Positions 18,901 through 29,736 of a stretch of DNA of 64,000 bases are shown here, one piece after another. The position numbers and the translations under genes were made by a program. Origin of the DNA: Pilasporangium apinafurcum. Lineage: Eukaryota; Oomycota; Peronosporomycetes; Pythiales; Pythiaceae. Where the stretch lies: positions 1-64,000 of the forward strand of contig BCKE01000079.1 of the NCBI GenBank assembly GCA_001600495.1. Reading direction: 5' to 3'. The notes beneath the pieces were generated by a model. It had not been told where the DNA came from and did no database searches. It was given only the letters and a program-made list of their open reading frames with translations. Every line of letters starts with the position of its first letter. The stretch's first letter is position 1.

Positions 18901-19026
18901 GAATTCTCCCAAGAGATCCCGACCTCTTCGGAAGAGGCGATCAAGATCATTGAGGCGACACACGAACGCTGGAAGAAGCTGAAGGCGGGTGAGATTGCCG
19001 TGAAGGACAACTTTTATCTTGGTTAA
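15997..19026 (+). CDS. APS kinase - ATP sulfurylase - inorganic pyrophosphatase fusion, membrane-anchored
   Basis: A single exon of 1009 aa that makes PAPS from sulfate. ATP sulfurylase forms APS plus pyrophosphate, APS kinase phosphorylates APS, and pyrophosphatase pulls the reaction forward. Order: cytosol-like tail 1-40; basic SSRRR then a hydrophobic segment at about 42-64; APS kinase at ~115-290 with P-loop GLSGSGKST (123-131) and RLDGDNVR; ATP sulfurylase at ~315-720 with QTRNPTHAGH (~527) and FVVGRDPAG; family I pyrophosphatase at ~740-1009 with DNDPLDV (~880). The same three-domain order is known from heterokonts. The membrane segment is unusual: the positive charges before it predict a type II anchor. 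The frame is open upstream to 15967, but that codon is TTG; ATG at 15997 is the first methionine. AATAAA lies at 19135. All three catalytic motifs look intact. Confidence 0.93.
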   Translation: MAGDIMYASVKQDDLEANDGSPVTRLFSYGPDSSRRRVIVRNILIGAVVVLPYLLLLAVYVGAGGSAPGVPLGGKAELEEVCTSQRLEKLNMQRNVYYDSSLVSRPQRYAALEQKGATLWFTGLSGSGKSTVGRALEKELLRRRVHVYRLDGDNVRIGLNRDLSFSEADRAESVRRVGEMSALFSEAGVITLVALVSPFRARRDEVRDLHKKMNIPFYEVFVDVPVSVAADRDVKGLYKRAIKGEIKDFTGISSPYEEPLDPEIHLFASNMTLDEEVNLILSALERDGLLTGVEAPPSGYPGVAIADGGNAVANFATLYPDTPHVARPSNYDDLPRVLLRDEDVHWLQVIGEGWASPLKGFMREGVYLQSLHFSSVLYDADNLTDGHLSLESPTDFSEYSSESVSKGTRVNMPVPIVLPINDATKEKIGSFSQVVLVSPAGVELALLNDPEIYDHRKEERITRTFGAVDNDHPYIKEILRSGDYLLGGEIELLDRINYYDDLDQYRLTPAELRKRFDEMNADVVLAFQTRNPTHAGHAYLMNNAREQLIAQGYKNPVLWLSPLGGWTKEDDVPLDVRVRQHEAILRDGMLDKDSTVLAIWPSPMIYAGPREVQWHAKSRKNAGASFFVVGRDPAGIKRSDGDKDDMYNGDHGRFVLHMAPGMEDFNILSFSKVYYDVTDHKMKPMDKSRKNDFLSISGSRMRQMAREGLQKCAGDRIPAGWEKKPTCVPQGFMVKSGWDIMIDYYQNIDSSRWIPFATQFAPAIVDSTRLFEPVGTFGRTDYKLHFKNDNGQLISPWHDIPLQDDGAVGQNNFNFIVEIPKGIAHKMEVNKEERYNPIMQDTTHGGTRGRNYLYGVPFFNYGLFPQTWEDPSVKDLNGNGGDNDPLDVIEIGSSQLPMGSVNPVKVLGSLELVDQGEVDHKILVISLDDDDAAKINNVSDLKRVKPGVLEALIDWLKNYKIPEGKSVNEFSQEIPTSSEEAIKIIEATHERWKKLKAGEIAVKDNFYLG

Positions 19027-19407
19027 GGTGATCATTTAGGGTAAGGCAGTAGTAGAGGGTGGTAGTGCACATGCCCCATGCTATGCGTAGGATATACGAT
19101 TGAAGGGGGTGTCCATTGCTGACTTGTGTATCGTAATAAATGCATTTAGACAAAGTTCAGAATCATGGTGAACATGTATTTACATTCTCTGAGAATTAGT
19201 GAGTGTGGATGACATGCTTCTCTCTAACAATAGATGCTAGGCTATTCTTTCGCACCTATTCTTGTCACTGAGATCACATACTGTTCCTATCCAAACGAGG
19301 CAGATCAACAGCCTAGGAATCTTGTCTTTGTAAGCAGGTTCAAGCACATTACTACTGTGAAGGTGGCTGCAGGGATTGACAGTGTGCGCCGAAAAGTTAA
19401 GACGGCA
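19027..19407. other. Intergenic; 3' end of sulfate gene and 5' region of TPH gene
   Basis: AATAAA at 19135-19140 may serve as the poly(A) signal of the fusion enzyme gene. An open stretch from 19234 runs in frame into the next gene, so an extra N-terminal extension or upstream exon of that gene cannot be excluded. Nothing else is recognisable. Confidence 0.4.
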
Positions 19408-21160
19408 ATGGATAAACGGCGACTACATGGTAGCGCCAACGTCGGCAAGCGCACCAAGCAGCCGAGTACTGACGGACGCATCAAAGCTGCATCAATTCTC
19501 ATGAGGGTAAGTTACGCGACGTTTGATCTGACTGATTGGACGTTAACTCAACCGTTATACCACAGGAAGAGATGAAGAACGACAAACGCCAGGCTGTCGT
19601 TGACGCGCTAGCTTCAAAATTACGCTCGAAATACGCTAAGCTAGATCCACAGTTTGCCGATTCGATCACAGCGATGACGAACCGCTTGTTGCTGCATTCA
19701 AGTCAACGGATCCGTGAGGCGGATATCGTGGCTTTGGAAGCTGTTGTAAAGAAAATGAGCTTTGAACGCCAACAGAAACGACAGGCAGCTGGTGCAGGCA
19801 ACGGAGCAGGTGGAGAAGGGGGTAATAGTAATAGTTATTCCCAGAATCACAGCCATTTACAGCAGGATCAGGGTGGTAGATCGACTTCTGCTGGTGCTGG
19901 AAGTGGTAGCACTGGTATCTTAAAAGAGCTGAGTGATCAGGACGAGTGGGTGCTACTTAATGCGTTGACACTGGTCGAGTTCGAGAGCGATCAGGACCGC
20001 GAGAAGGCCAAATTGTTGGAAAAAAAGCGAGTACAGCGTGCGTGGCTGGATTCGCAACGGGCAGAGAAGGCTAAGCGGAGCGATAGCGAGAAGCAACAGC
20101 AACAGATGGCGTACCAGCATCAGCTGACGGACTTTTCACTGTGGCAAGAGCAGCAAAGTCTCAAAAAACAGCAACAACTGGAGCAGATCCTCAAGGTGCG
20201 ACAGGAGCGCGACGAACAGCTCCGTCGGCAACGGCTGGCTCATGAAGCGAGAGAGGCCCAGCGAAAACGCGACGAAGCCGCCGACGTCGAGCGCGTGCAG
20301 TCCGAACTGAAACGGGCAGACGAAGCGGCTCAGCAACGACGCGTGCTGGAGCATGAGCGCATGAAAAAGCTGCAACAGGAAAACGCAGCCGTGCAGGCTC
20401 AAAAATATCAACTGAAAGCACTAGAGCAACAAGAGGATGTGAAGCTCATGGAAGCGTATGCACGGCGACTAGCGAAAGAAGATGCTGAGCGCATGGAGGC
20501 ATTGCAGACCAAGCTGAAGCGGCGCGACGAAATGCAGCATGTGCTGGGAGACTCGCTACAGCAACAAATGCGACAGAAGGCGCTGGAGGAAGACCGCCGC
20601 GCTGAGGAGTATCAGCGCAAGAAAGACGACGCTGCGCAATTGAAAGAGCAGGTGAGTCTGTCAGCAGTGATGATGGGTGCTGGGATCTTTTTCTCACTTG
20701 GGTGTGTGGGTGTCATCCATTATCTTAATATGTGATTTATTAGCTAGAGGAGAAGAAACGACGTCAGGATGCATTGGAACGACAGCAGTTTCTGCATCTT
20801 CAACGCTCGCAGAAGCAGCAACGAGAGAAACAGGAGGTGGACGATGACCTCGCGTTTGCACAGCAGTACCACCGGGAAGGGATGACAGTATTGGACGCGC
20901 AAAAGCGTCACCAGATGCATGTGCGACAGCAAAACCGCGAGTTTCAAGATCAATTAGTTCTGCAGATGCAGGAGCAGAAGCGAGGCCAGCCCATCTCTCC
21001 TCTGCATCTGCCACGAACACTTATGAATAGTCGAGAGAAGCACATCAACGCCAAACTATTGCACAAACTAGAAGAGCCGGAGATCTCGATGAAGGTGTTA
21101 CAGAAACTCAGCCCAATGAAGCCCACACAGTCGATTGCTCTTTCCACTAGTTTTTATTAA
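19408..21160 (+). CDS. TPH-like coiled-coil protein, probably flagellar
   Basis: Three exons (19408-19506, 19566-20651, 20744-21160) with GT-AG introns of 59 and 92 nt give 533 aa. After a basic N-terminus and a glycine/asparagine-rich linker (~115-155), most of the protein is charged, glutamine-rich coiled coil (~165-480), such as VRQERDEQLRRQRLAHEARE. The pattern resembles trichohyalin/plectin-homology (TPH) proteins of axonemes such as MNS1 or CFAP53, which sit inside doublet microtubules. That assignment rests on composition and spacing, not on a diagnostic motif. An axonemal role fits the IQ-AAA and carboxypeptidase genes nearby. The start is the first ATG that joins the conserved frame; a longer form from 19234 is possible. 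Confidence 0.65.
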
Positions 21161-21434
21161 CGTTCGAAATAGAAAGGGACTGATGTTACGTAATATCGTA
21201 AATACTTGGGAATTCCTTTCAAATCCATGAAATCTCAGCGATGTTTGACATGTCCGTGTTGGCTTCAGTCAGTTGAAGTGAATGATCAACCGTTACAAGC
21301 AGTTGAAAGAAAATTAGCTACTTGATTCACGAAAGACTCCAACGATTTCTGCATGCTGGCGAAATGGCCACTCTCTTTCTTCAGTCTTTAATTTCCACGC
21401 CATCAAGCAAATCTTACATAGCAGACATAACGAA

Positions 21435-23112
21435 ATGACACCAACTATCGCGACTACAAGCAACGGCGCGCCACTACCACCGAATGGCCTCACAGCCTCT
21501 GCTACTGCTGGACCTCAGGGCCCTATCGTACTACAGGACTATGCATTGATGGACCACCTGGCGCATTTCGACCGCGAACGCATTCCTGAACGCGTCGTAC
21601 ACGCCAAGGGATCAGGTATGCTGACCAGCGGTATCTCACATGTTGTAGCCTTCGGATCTAATTGTGTCTATCTGCTTCAGGTGCCTTTGGTTACTTTGAG
21701 GTGACACATGCTGAGATTACCAAATACTGCAAGGCTGACATGTTTTCGCAAGTTGGGAAACGCACGCCTGTAGCCATGAGATTCTCGACGGTTGCTGGAG
21801 AATCGGGCAGCGCTGACACTGTTCGTGACCCGCGTGGCTTTGCTATCAAGTTCTACACACAGGAGGTAGGTCGAATAATGAATTAACTGTCTGGATTACT
21901 CGCAGACCGATCAACTATGTACTACCAAATCGACAGGGTAACTGGGATCTCGTGGCCAACAATACACCAATCTTCTTCGTTCGTGATCCTATTCTCTTTC
22001 CAGCGTTTATCCACACGCAGAAGCGTCACCCAACGACCCATCTGAAGGACGACAGCATGATGTGGGACTTCTTTTCACTTCGTCCCGAAGCAGTCCATCA
22101 GCAGTCGTTCGTCTTCTCCGACCGAGGCATCCCTGATGGCTTCCGTCACATGAATGGTTACGGCAGCCACACGTTCAAGAACTTCAATATCAACGGCGAC
22201 ATGGTCTATGTCAAGTACCATTTTAAGACCGATCAGGGCATCCGCAACCTGCCAGTAGAAGAAGCTGCTGAGCTAGCTGGATCGGATCCAGATTATGCTA
22301 TCCGTGATCTATACGATGCCATTGCCAGGAAGGATTATCCATCTTGGACATTGTACCTACAGATCATGACTCAAGAGCAAGCTGACAAGTCTCCGTATAA
22401 CCCCTTCGATGTGACCAAGATCTGGCCGCACAAGGATTACCCACTCATGGAAGTGGGTCGGTTGGTACTTAACCGAAATCCGAAAAATTATTTTGCGGAG
22501 ATCGAACAGTTGGCGTTCTCGCCTTCCCACATGGTGCCAGGCGTGGATGCTTCAGCTGATAAGATGCTGCAGGGCCGATTGTTTTCCTACTCAGACACCC
22601 ACTATCACCGTCTGGGCGCCAATTATCAGCAGATCCCAGTCAACCGACCGCTGAAGGAGCCGCAGGTGTACCACCGCGATGGCCCGATGTGCGTAACAGG
22701 TAACATGGGTGGCGCACCAAACTACTACCCAAACAGCAAAGATGGACCAGTTGAGTTACAAACGATATCGTACCCATCGTACACGGGTGACTTCGCCATT
22801 GTGAACAAGTTCAGCACCAAAGATGACGACAACTTTACGCAATGCGGCGAATTCTACCGCAAGGTCCTCAAGGACGAGGAACGTGAACGACTGACGAGCA
22901 ACGTGGCAGCGTCACTCATCAAGGCTTCAAAGGAAGTGCAGAAGCGCATGGTGGGCGTTTTTCTACAGGTAGATCCGCACTACGGTCAGCGCGTACAGGA
23001 GAAACTTGACGCGCTTGAGAAGGCCACGAAAGAGAAGAAGGAGGCAAAAGAGGCGGCAAAGCTGAATCCAGGTCGTGAGACTTTCAAACCTGTTGGGCCC
23101 GAGGAACAATGA
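21435..23112 (+). CDS. Catalase 1 (three exons)
   Basis: Exons 21435-21615, 21681-21865 and 21937-23112 (introns 65 and 71 nt) give 513 aa. It decomposes hydrogen peroxide with haem. Visible features are the active-site region [20 protein letters not shown] (catalytic His), [28 protein letters not shown] (catalytic Asn) and the proximal haem ligand in [14 protein letters not shown] (Tyr). The length is that of small-subunit clade catalases. The C-terminus (GPEEQ) is not a PTS1 signal, so peroxisomal import by that route is not indicated. It is a tandem paralogue of 24116-25733. It keeps a second intron that the paralogue lacks. In oomycetes such enzymes protect against host oxidative burst as well as metabolic peroxide. 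Confidence 0.93.
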
Positions 23113-24115
23113 TGGGCTTGACGTGTTAAGTTTTGCGTAGATTTGTATGATACGTAGTGGGCCATTTGAATCAAGCTATATTTCCCCCATTTCATTAAGG
23201 TTTATTTGAACGCTGGCATCATTGGGATATGCCTGGCTTATTGGTGTCTTGAAAAAGGTACTCACTTTCGTTATGATGTCAGTTGATAGTTTGACACTAG
23301 AATATGTGTCAACGCCAACAGATAAGACTATGTGAACTGTGAGCTTGGTGGGCCAATGCATGACAAGGCAAGAACTCCAGATGAAGTAGAAGACATCTAG
23401 ATCTACATGCAACAAGCAACAACTTCATACGCCATTCACTGATGACGGCCATCATCTAGTGAGACAGACAACAATGCTGACTGTCCAGTTGTGTCATCAT
23501 CATCCACAGACGAATGGAAGGGTTCACTATGACACAAAAATGAATTAACAGGAAGGATATGAGTGATGTTTCAGTCTGCGCATTCACAAATTAAAACTAC
23601 CAGCATTCACTCTGTTTAGAGCAGGGAGGAAAGGAGCAAACAGCATTCGCCGACGCTCCTCACGGGTGGTATGACATGGGGAGCTGTTCATGAAGGAAGG
23701 TCAGAGGCAAAACCTACCCGCACCCATCATTTAATATCGTACTTAACGACTGATGCGACAGCATAAAGTACGTGGGTTTTGTACCGTTTCTGTACAATCT
23801 GATTACGCTTAGGCAAAGATTCGTACTTAATGAAATCTTTTAAATTGATATTCTGCGGGTACGACAACGTTGAAGTGATGAAATGGGGTAAGACAAGAAC
23901 AGAATTGGACTTCAAGCGCTTCCATCTCCTTCCTCCCCTGCAAGCAAGGTACGACAGCGACTGATTTGGAACAAAATGGGCGAGTTCTATTCAATATAGA
24001 TCAACAATAAAAGCTTACAGATAGGCAGGTAGCGTCAACATGGCCCTCATTCTTCAATTTGCAATCGACTACTCAAGTCCAAAGCAAGACCAAACGAACA
24101 ACTCAATTAACCAGA
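23113..24115. other. Spacer between the catalases
   Basis: No gene is seen. The last ~70 bp hold the promoter element described separately. A weak inverted repeat GATGACGGCCATCATC lies near 23440. The rest is unremarkable AT-rich sequence. Confidence 0.4.
24045..24060 (+). promoter_or_regulatory. Oomycete Inr-type core promoter of catalase 2
   Basis: CCTCATTCTTCAATTT matches the published oomycete core-promoter consensus GCTCATTYYNCAWTTT at 15 of 16 positions (first base differs). It lies 55 bp before the catalase 2 start codon, the usual distance. Transcription would start inside CATTC. This is direct evidence for the lineage. Confidence 0.75.
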
Positions 24116-25733
24116 ATGGCTCCTATTGTCGCTACCACCAGCAACGGCGCACCGGTCCCACCGAATGGCCTCACAGCCTCCGCCACCGCCGGTCCGCGTG
24201 GCCCCATCGTGCTCCAGGATTTTGCACTGATCGACCATTTGGCTCACTTTGACCGCGAACGCATCCCAGAACGTGTTGTCCATGCCAAGGGCGCTGGTAC
24301 GTTGGCATAAGTACACTCTTTTGTGTGTGCGAATGAGTTATCTCTAATGCATTGTTATTTTTCTTGGTATTATGATAATAGGTGCCTTTGGCTACTTTGA
24401 AGTGACTCACGGTGACGTTGCCAAGTACTGCAAGGCTGACATGTTCTCGCAAGTGGGCAAGCGCACACCTGTTGGCATTCGTTTCTCAACGGTGGGTGGA
24501 GAGTCCGGCAGTGCCGATACAGCGCGTGATCCTCGTGGTTTTGCTATCAAGTTTTACACGCAAGAGGGCAACTGGGATCTCGTGGGTAACAACACCCCGA
24601 TCTTCTTCCTCCGTGATCCGATTCTCTTCCCTTCCTTCATCCACACGCAGAAGCGCAACCCAACGACGCATCTGAAGGATGACAACATGATGTGGGATTT
24701 CTTCTCGCTGCGTCCTGAGACCATCCACCAGCAGACCTTTGTGTTCTCAGATCGTGGTATCCCAGACGGCTACCGCCACATGAATGGCTATGGCAGTCAT
24801 ACTTTCCGCAACATCAACGCCAAGGGCGAAGTTGTGTTCGTCAAGTATCATTTCAAGACTGATCAGGGTGTCCGCAACCTGCCAGTGGAGGAAGCTGCTG
24901 AACTGGCTGGATCGGACCCAGATTACGCCATGCGTGATCTGTACAATGCCATTGCCAGAAAGGAATACCCATCTTGGACATTGTACCTGCAAGTCATGAC
25001 GCAAGAACAAGCCGACAAGTCTTCGTTTAACCCCTTCGATGTGACCAAGATTTGGTCGCATAAGGATTACCCATTGCTGGAGGTGGGTCGCCTTGTGTTG
25101 AACCGCAATCCACAAAACTACTTTGCTGAAATTGAGCAAATCGCGTTTTCGCCATCACATGTGGTGCCGGGTATTGAACCTTCGGCGGATAAAATGCTTC
25201 AGGGTCGTCTCTTCTCATACCCTGACACACATCGTCACCGTTTGGGCACCAACTACCAACAGATTCCAGTCAATCGCCCATTGAAAGAGCCACAGACATA
25301 CCAACGCGATGGTGCGATGGCTGTTAATGGCAACATGTATGGCGCGCCTAACTATTTCCCCAACAGTGCTAATGGTCCAGTGGAGTCCCACCATACGTTC
25401 CACTCGTACTCTGGCGACTTTGCAGTCGTGGACAAGTTCAGCACCAAGGACGAGGACAACTTTACGCAATGCGGTGAATTCTACCGCAACATCCTAGATG
25501 CGGACGCTCGTGAACGCCTCACGAGCAACATCGCTGGATCGTTGGTGAACGCATCGAAGGAAGTACAGGCACGTGCAATCGCCAATTTCCTTCAAGTGGA
25601 TCCTCACTATGGCCAACGTGTGCAGGAGAAGATCGATGCTCTCGAGAAGGCCACGAAAGAGAAGAAAACGACTCGCGCCCCGGCAAAGTTGAACCCAGGT
25701 CGCGAGCCATACACACCAGTGGGACCATTGTAA
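24116..25733 (+). CDS. Catalase 2 (two exons)
   Basis: Exons 24116-24296 and 24382-25733 (intron 85 nt) give 510 aa, closely similar to catalase 1 throughout. The active-site His ([14 protein letters not shown]), Asn ([11 protein letters not shown]) and haem Tyr ([14 protein letters not shown]) are present. The first intron is at the same codon as in catalase 1, but the second intron is absent, so one copy gained or lost it after duplication. The C-terminal tail differs (TPVGPL). An Inr-type promoter sits at 24045. Which copy is the more expressed cannot be told from sequence alone. Confidence 0.93.
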
Positions 25734-26210
25734 ATAGTTCTCAGTTCAGCAGTGAAATTTTGTGCATTTACTCTTATCGACTTTAGTTATTGTCGCATAG
25801 GCTGAACACGTGACATGTTTTTGGCGTCATCTACATCGTTTACTGAATTTAGTTGTTGCCTCCTTCTTTCATAGTTCCTGATTGTGGTTTCTAAAACATA
25901 CTAAATGATTAGACACCTCACTTTGATGTGTCTGCGCATCGGATGTACGACTACAAGTTGTGGGTGTAAGTCCGAGTGTGGCATTAGATGGCTGAGACAG
26001 CGAATGTTCCTTTATAAAACTTGATAAAAGTCATCATTGCTCGTTACAGCACAACATGCACGACGAAATGAGCGACAATTGACATCAATGGAAACTATGC
26101 GCCGCAAAAATATACTTTGCCTCGTTGCCTCATGAATACAGATAAAGACACCAAAGTACATCATTCTGTCCTCAGCTTTGTTTCCATGTTTATTATATCT
26201 GTGAACCTCC
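25734..26210. other. Convergent intergenic region
   Basis: The region separates the 3' ends of catalase 2 (plus) and the IQ-AAA gene (minus). No gene, tRNA or repeat is recognisable. Confidence 0.4.
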
Positions 26211-29170
26211 TTATTTCTTGCCTTTCTTTGCTCCACCCTTGTCTTTCTTGTCATCTGCATTCAACGCATCCATAGCAGCCTTGCGGATTTTCTCGCGCGT
26301 CTCCTTCAGCCCCGTGATGATGGCCGTGAATGCTTTAAACTTCTCGTGGTCGTCCGCGAATGTTGCCGTTTGGCGCGATAGTGCGCTGATGAACTCCTCC
26401 TCCTTGAGTGGTCGCTTCTCCAAACATTCGACGCGTCGTGGAGTCAACGTCTGCTCCACTGCGCGCACAATGCTGCCGGATGAATAGCCCTCTGAGATAT
26501 GAGCCAGCGTGCTCACGTCTAGCTCCTCGCGCTGCCAACGTACTTTGATGCCCAACACACTGGCGTGTTTCTTGATGGTCGTGTCCAGAGCGTGCTTCCA
26601 AAGTAGTACGCGCGACGCATAGTCCGGGTACGGCACATGTAGGAACTTGTCGAAGAACGCACGGTAATCCTTCACGTCGCCTGCCCCGGGATCTGCCGTT
26701 GCACCGATCACCAGCACACGGTCTTGCTTTTCTAGTGTTGCTTTGAGGTACGTGATCAGGTCCTTCTTGAATCGGGCGGGTCCATCCGCAGCTGCCTTGC
26801 TGGCCTTCTTGCCTCCCCCGCCGGCAAATATTTGCTCGCATTCGTCAATATAAATCACGACAGGCTGCATTGCTGGCAGTTTGGCGAGCAAGAATGCCAT
26901 GTGGATGAGCTTGGTTGGACCAGTTTTGCCCGTAAATTTGCCCACGAGATTGCTGGGCGAGAGGTTGAGCACCATCGCGCCGGTTTCATTTGCCACGGCG
27001 CTCACGAGCATAGTCTTGCCTGAACCTTTGGGGCCGTAAAGCATGATCGATCGCACATGCGGCGTTTTGGAACGCACAAACGCAGAGCCGAGCGGTAGAA
27101 TCGCGTACTCCGTCAAGTTCTGTCGCAGCTGCGCTGCTGATGGATCCTGCGGTACCCAGTTCCCGAACCGATCGCGGCGGTCCGAGTTCTGGTAGACGGT
27201 GCCCAAGTAGTTAAAGCTGCCGATTAAATCCTGAATATGGAACGGCCGTGGGACCTGGACGACTTTGTGCTCCACTAGAACGCTAAGGAAAGAATCTGCT
27301 GCGCGTCCTTTGAGCTCAGCGATCTTGTCGCCAGGGAGTGGTTTACCCTTTTTCTTACCGTCCTTCTTGCCTTTCTTTCCTCCTTTCTTGCCACCTTTCT
27401 TCTTTCCACCTTTCTTGCCTTTCTTACCTTTCTTTCCACTTGCAGCCGCAGCTTCTAATTGCGCTTTAATGTTTACCAATTGCAATACCAGCATCTCATC
27501 CACTTGCTGACGCACTTGCACCTCCACTGGTCCACGCACAACGTCTTTCGCAAGGGCTACGTCGTACTTCTGGTAGAAATTGTCCATTTCATCTTTGTCG
27601 AGCCACACTTTTTCGTATTGACTCACAGCCTGTGCCAGTTTCGTGCACAATTCCGATGGACCCGTGAGTGGTGGTGGCTTTTCCGGTGCCTCTTCTTCCT
27701 CTATATCGGCTCCCTTGCCTCCTTTCCCCTTCGCACCTTTCTTTTCGTCCTTCTTCCCCTTCCCTTTTTCATCTTTTTTGCCCTTCGAGTCTTTCTTACC
27801 TTTGGCTGCTGCCGCTGCAGCCGCCGCCTCCTCCGCTTCCTTCGCCTGCGCCTTGGCCGCTTCGTCATCGCCATTCATCGTGGCGTAAAATCCTGTCAGG
27901 TTCTCCGGTAGCTGACCGGCCGCCATGACATCTGTGATCCACTTTCGCCTCTCCTCCAGCATTTTCTCCTTCATGAACGGTCCTTCTTCACCCACAACCA
28001 CGCCATGGAGGTCCACAAGCGCCTTCGTGTACTCCTCGCGGTTCTCCATTTGCTCTGTCTTGCGTTGCAGCCGCGCGTCCGCCAACTTCTTCTCCAGTGC
28101 TGATCGATCTGTAGTCGGTGGTTTCATACCAATGAAAATGAGCTCCTCGTCTCGCTCCTTCATGGCTCTTGCGCGCGAGTAGTATCCGCGAAATGTGCGC
28201 TGGATGTTGGCTGCAGCTATGTCCGGATCCATCTCAGGAGCCTGCGTGACCTCGTAGATCTTGCGTTGCTTCTCTTCTTCGCGTAATTCCTCTACGAGCA
28301 ACCCACGTTGACGGCCTTGGCGCCCACGCTCGTTCCGCTGGATGATGGCAATGGCTTCGTCCATGGACATAACCCCTGTTAAAGAAAGGTGCTCCTCCAA
28401 CGCATCTAAATAGAGAACATCGATGCCGTGCTTGAGCTTCATGTAGCCTTTTATTAGCTGTCAACCCATACAAACGACAAATTACCAAATGTCAAAACAG
28501 TTCCGATGGCAAACCTCGGCGAGAAATACACATACTCGATCTCTTCTCAAAATCTCCTCTGCCTGGTCTTCAACAAAGGACTGGGGAACAGGAACTTCAA
28601 CAGTCTCTGGCGGTAGCTTTAGATCCACGAGGATGTCATCCAAATTTACATATTCCCACGGAAAACTCCTCTCCGGTTGCGTTTGCACGTCCGGATTCGG
28701 CGGGTTCCACTTGACGAGGTCGTGCTTTAGCTCCACCACGCGTGTTGTCACTACTTCCATGACCTGCTTCACGTCAATGCGCTTTTGTGGGTGTACCATT
28801 TGGTCGTAACAGTCAGTCAAACGCTTGAGAATTTGAATGTACTTAATATAGAGGCACGAGTAGTGCTGGAAAGCCTCAACGATCGTTGCCTGGGGAGGCT
28901 GCAACAAAGAAGATGAAGAATGGGTACTGTCGACTGTAGAGTATGTAATGCAGCTAAAGAAAAATAGAATGTTCATGTACCGTTTCAATCGTTGAAGGAT
29001 CTTGCCCATCTGTAGTGAGCGTGTGATCTTCAATGTGCACTTGCTCATTGAGCTCTGCCATGGCTTCTTGCCAGCGATGGTCATATGTACTACAGAAGCA
29101 GTATTAGGGGTGAACAAGGCAAGGTATCCACGGAAGATATTAGTAGTAAATAGACGCACCTGCTGGCCAT
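26211..29170 (-). CDS. IQ and AAA domain protein (IQCA1/DRC11-like)
   Basis: Four exons on the minus strand (29170-29160, 29089-28981, 28898-28536, 28457-26211; introns 70, 82 and 78 nt) give 909 aa. The first exon encodes only MAS plus part of a codon. The family forms part of the nexin-dynein regulatory complex, which links axonemal doublets. An IQ motif (IQRTFRGYYSRAR, ~242-263) should bind calmodulin. The AAA module has Walker A GPKGSGKTM (~635) and Walker B VVIYIDECEQIF (~692). Two very lysine-rich blocks (~375-415 and ~500-535, repeats of GKKGKK type) lie between IQ and AAA and are longer than I would expect for the family. The presence of this gene argues for motile zoospores. Confidence 0.85.
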
Positions 29171-29736
29171 CTTTCACACACACACAGTGACCACAAGGTA
29201 TTGTGTCAATCTACGTCTTCACTCGCCTTCTATCAGGACAACACGGTAAACGTAGATAGACGTGAGGAAAGGACGTCTTCCCAGGAAACCCAAAAGACGC
29301 GAAAAATCTCTATCATTGGACATAATTTCCTAATTTTTGGATAATCCATTGGCTAAAAATGAGATATTCTGCTTGAAGTATTCATTTATACCAGTGCCAG
29401 GTGCGCAAGTCAATCCAGACCGAGACAAACTTCACTTGATCGCAGATGTTGTCCGCTTGACTTAGTGGAGCGCTGTCTGGTTGGTGTGATGTACGGCTGA
29501 TCTCTAATACGCAAAAGTAGTTGAAAGGATTCTGCTGCTCCGATGGCTACAGCCCACCCACAAAGTTGAAGTGGTTTTTGACACAACAAAGCGTCCAAAA
29601 TAGGTTATTTTCGACAAAATTTTTATATTCGACACCACTATGTGATGTGACAACCCATGCCAACATTGAACATGCTGACCACCAAATGGTTCCACGTCTC
29701 TCCGAGAGGTAGCTAACCACCACTGGTATCTTCCCA
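29171..29736. other. Divergent intergenic region
   Basis: The region separates the starts of the IQ-AAA gene (minus) and the GTPase gene (plus) and should hold both promoters. A short CA repeat lies near 29175. No coding sequence is recognisable. Confidence 0.4.

Noticed and set aside
21435-25733. Catalase pair as an assembly duplication
   Set aside because: The copies differ throughout, including an intron and the C-terminus, so they are real paralogues.
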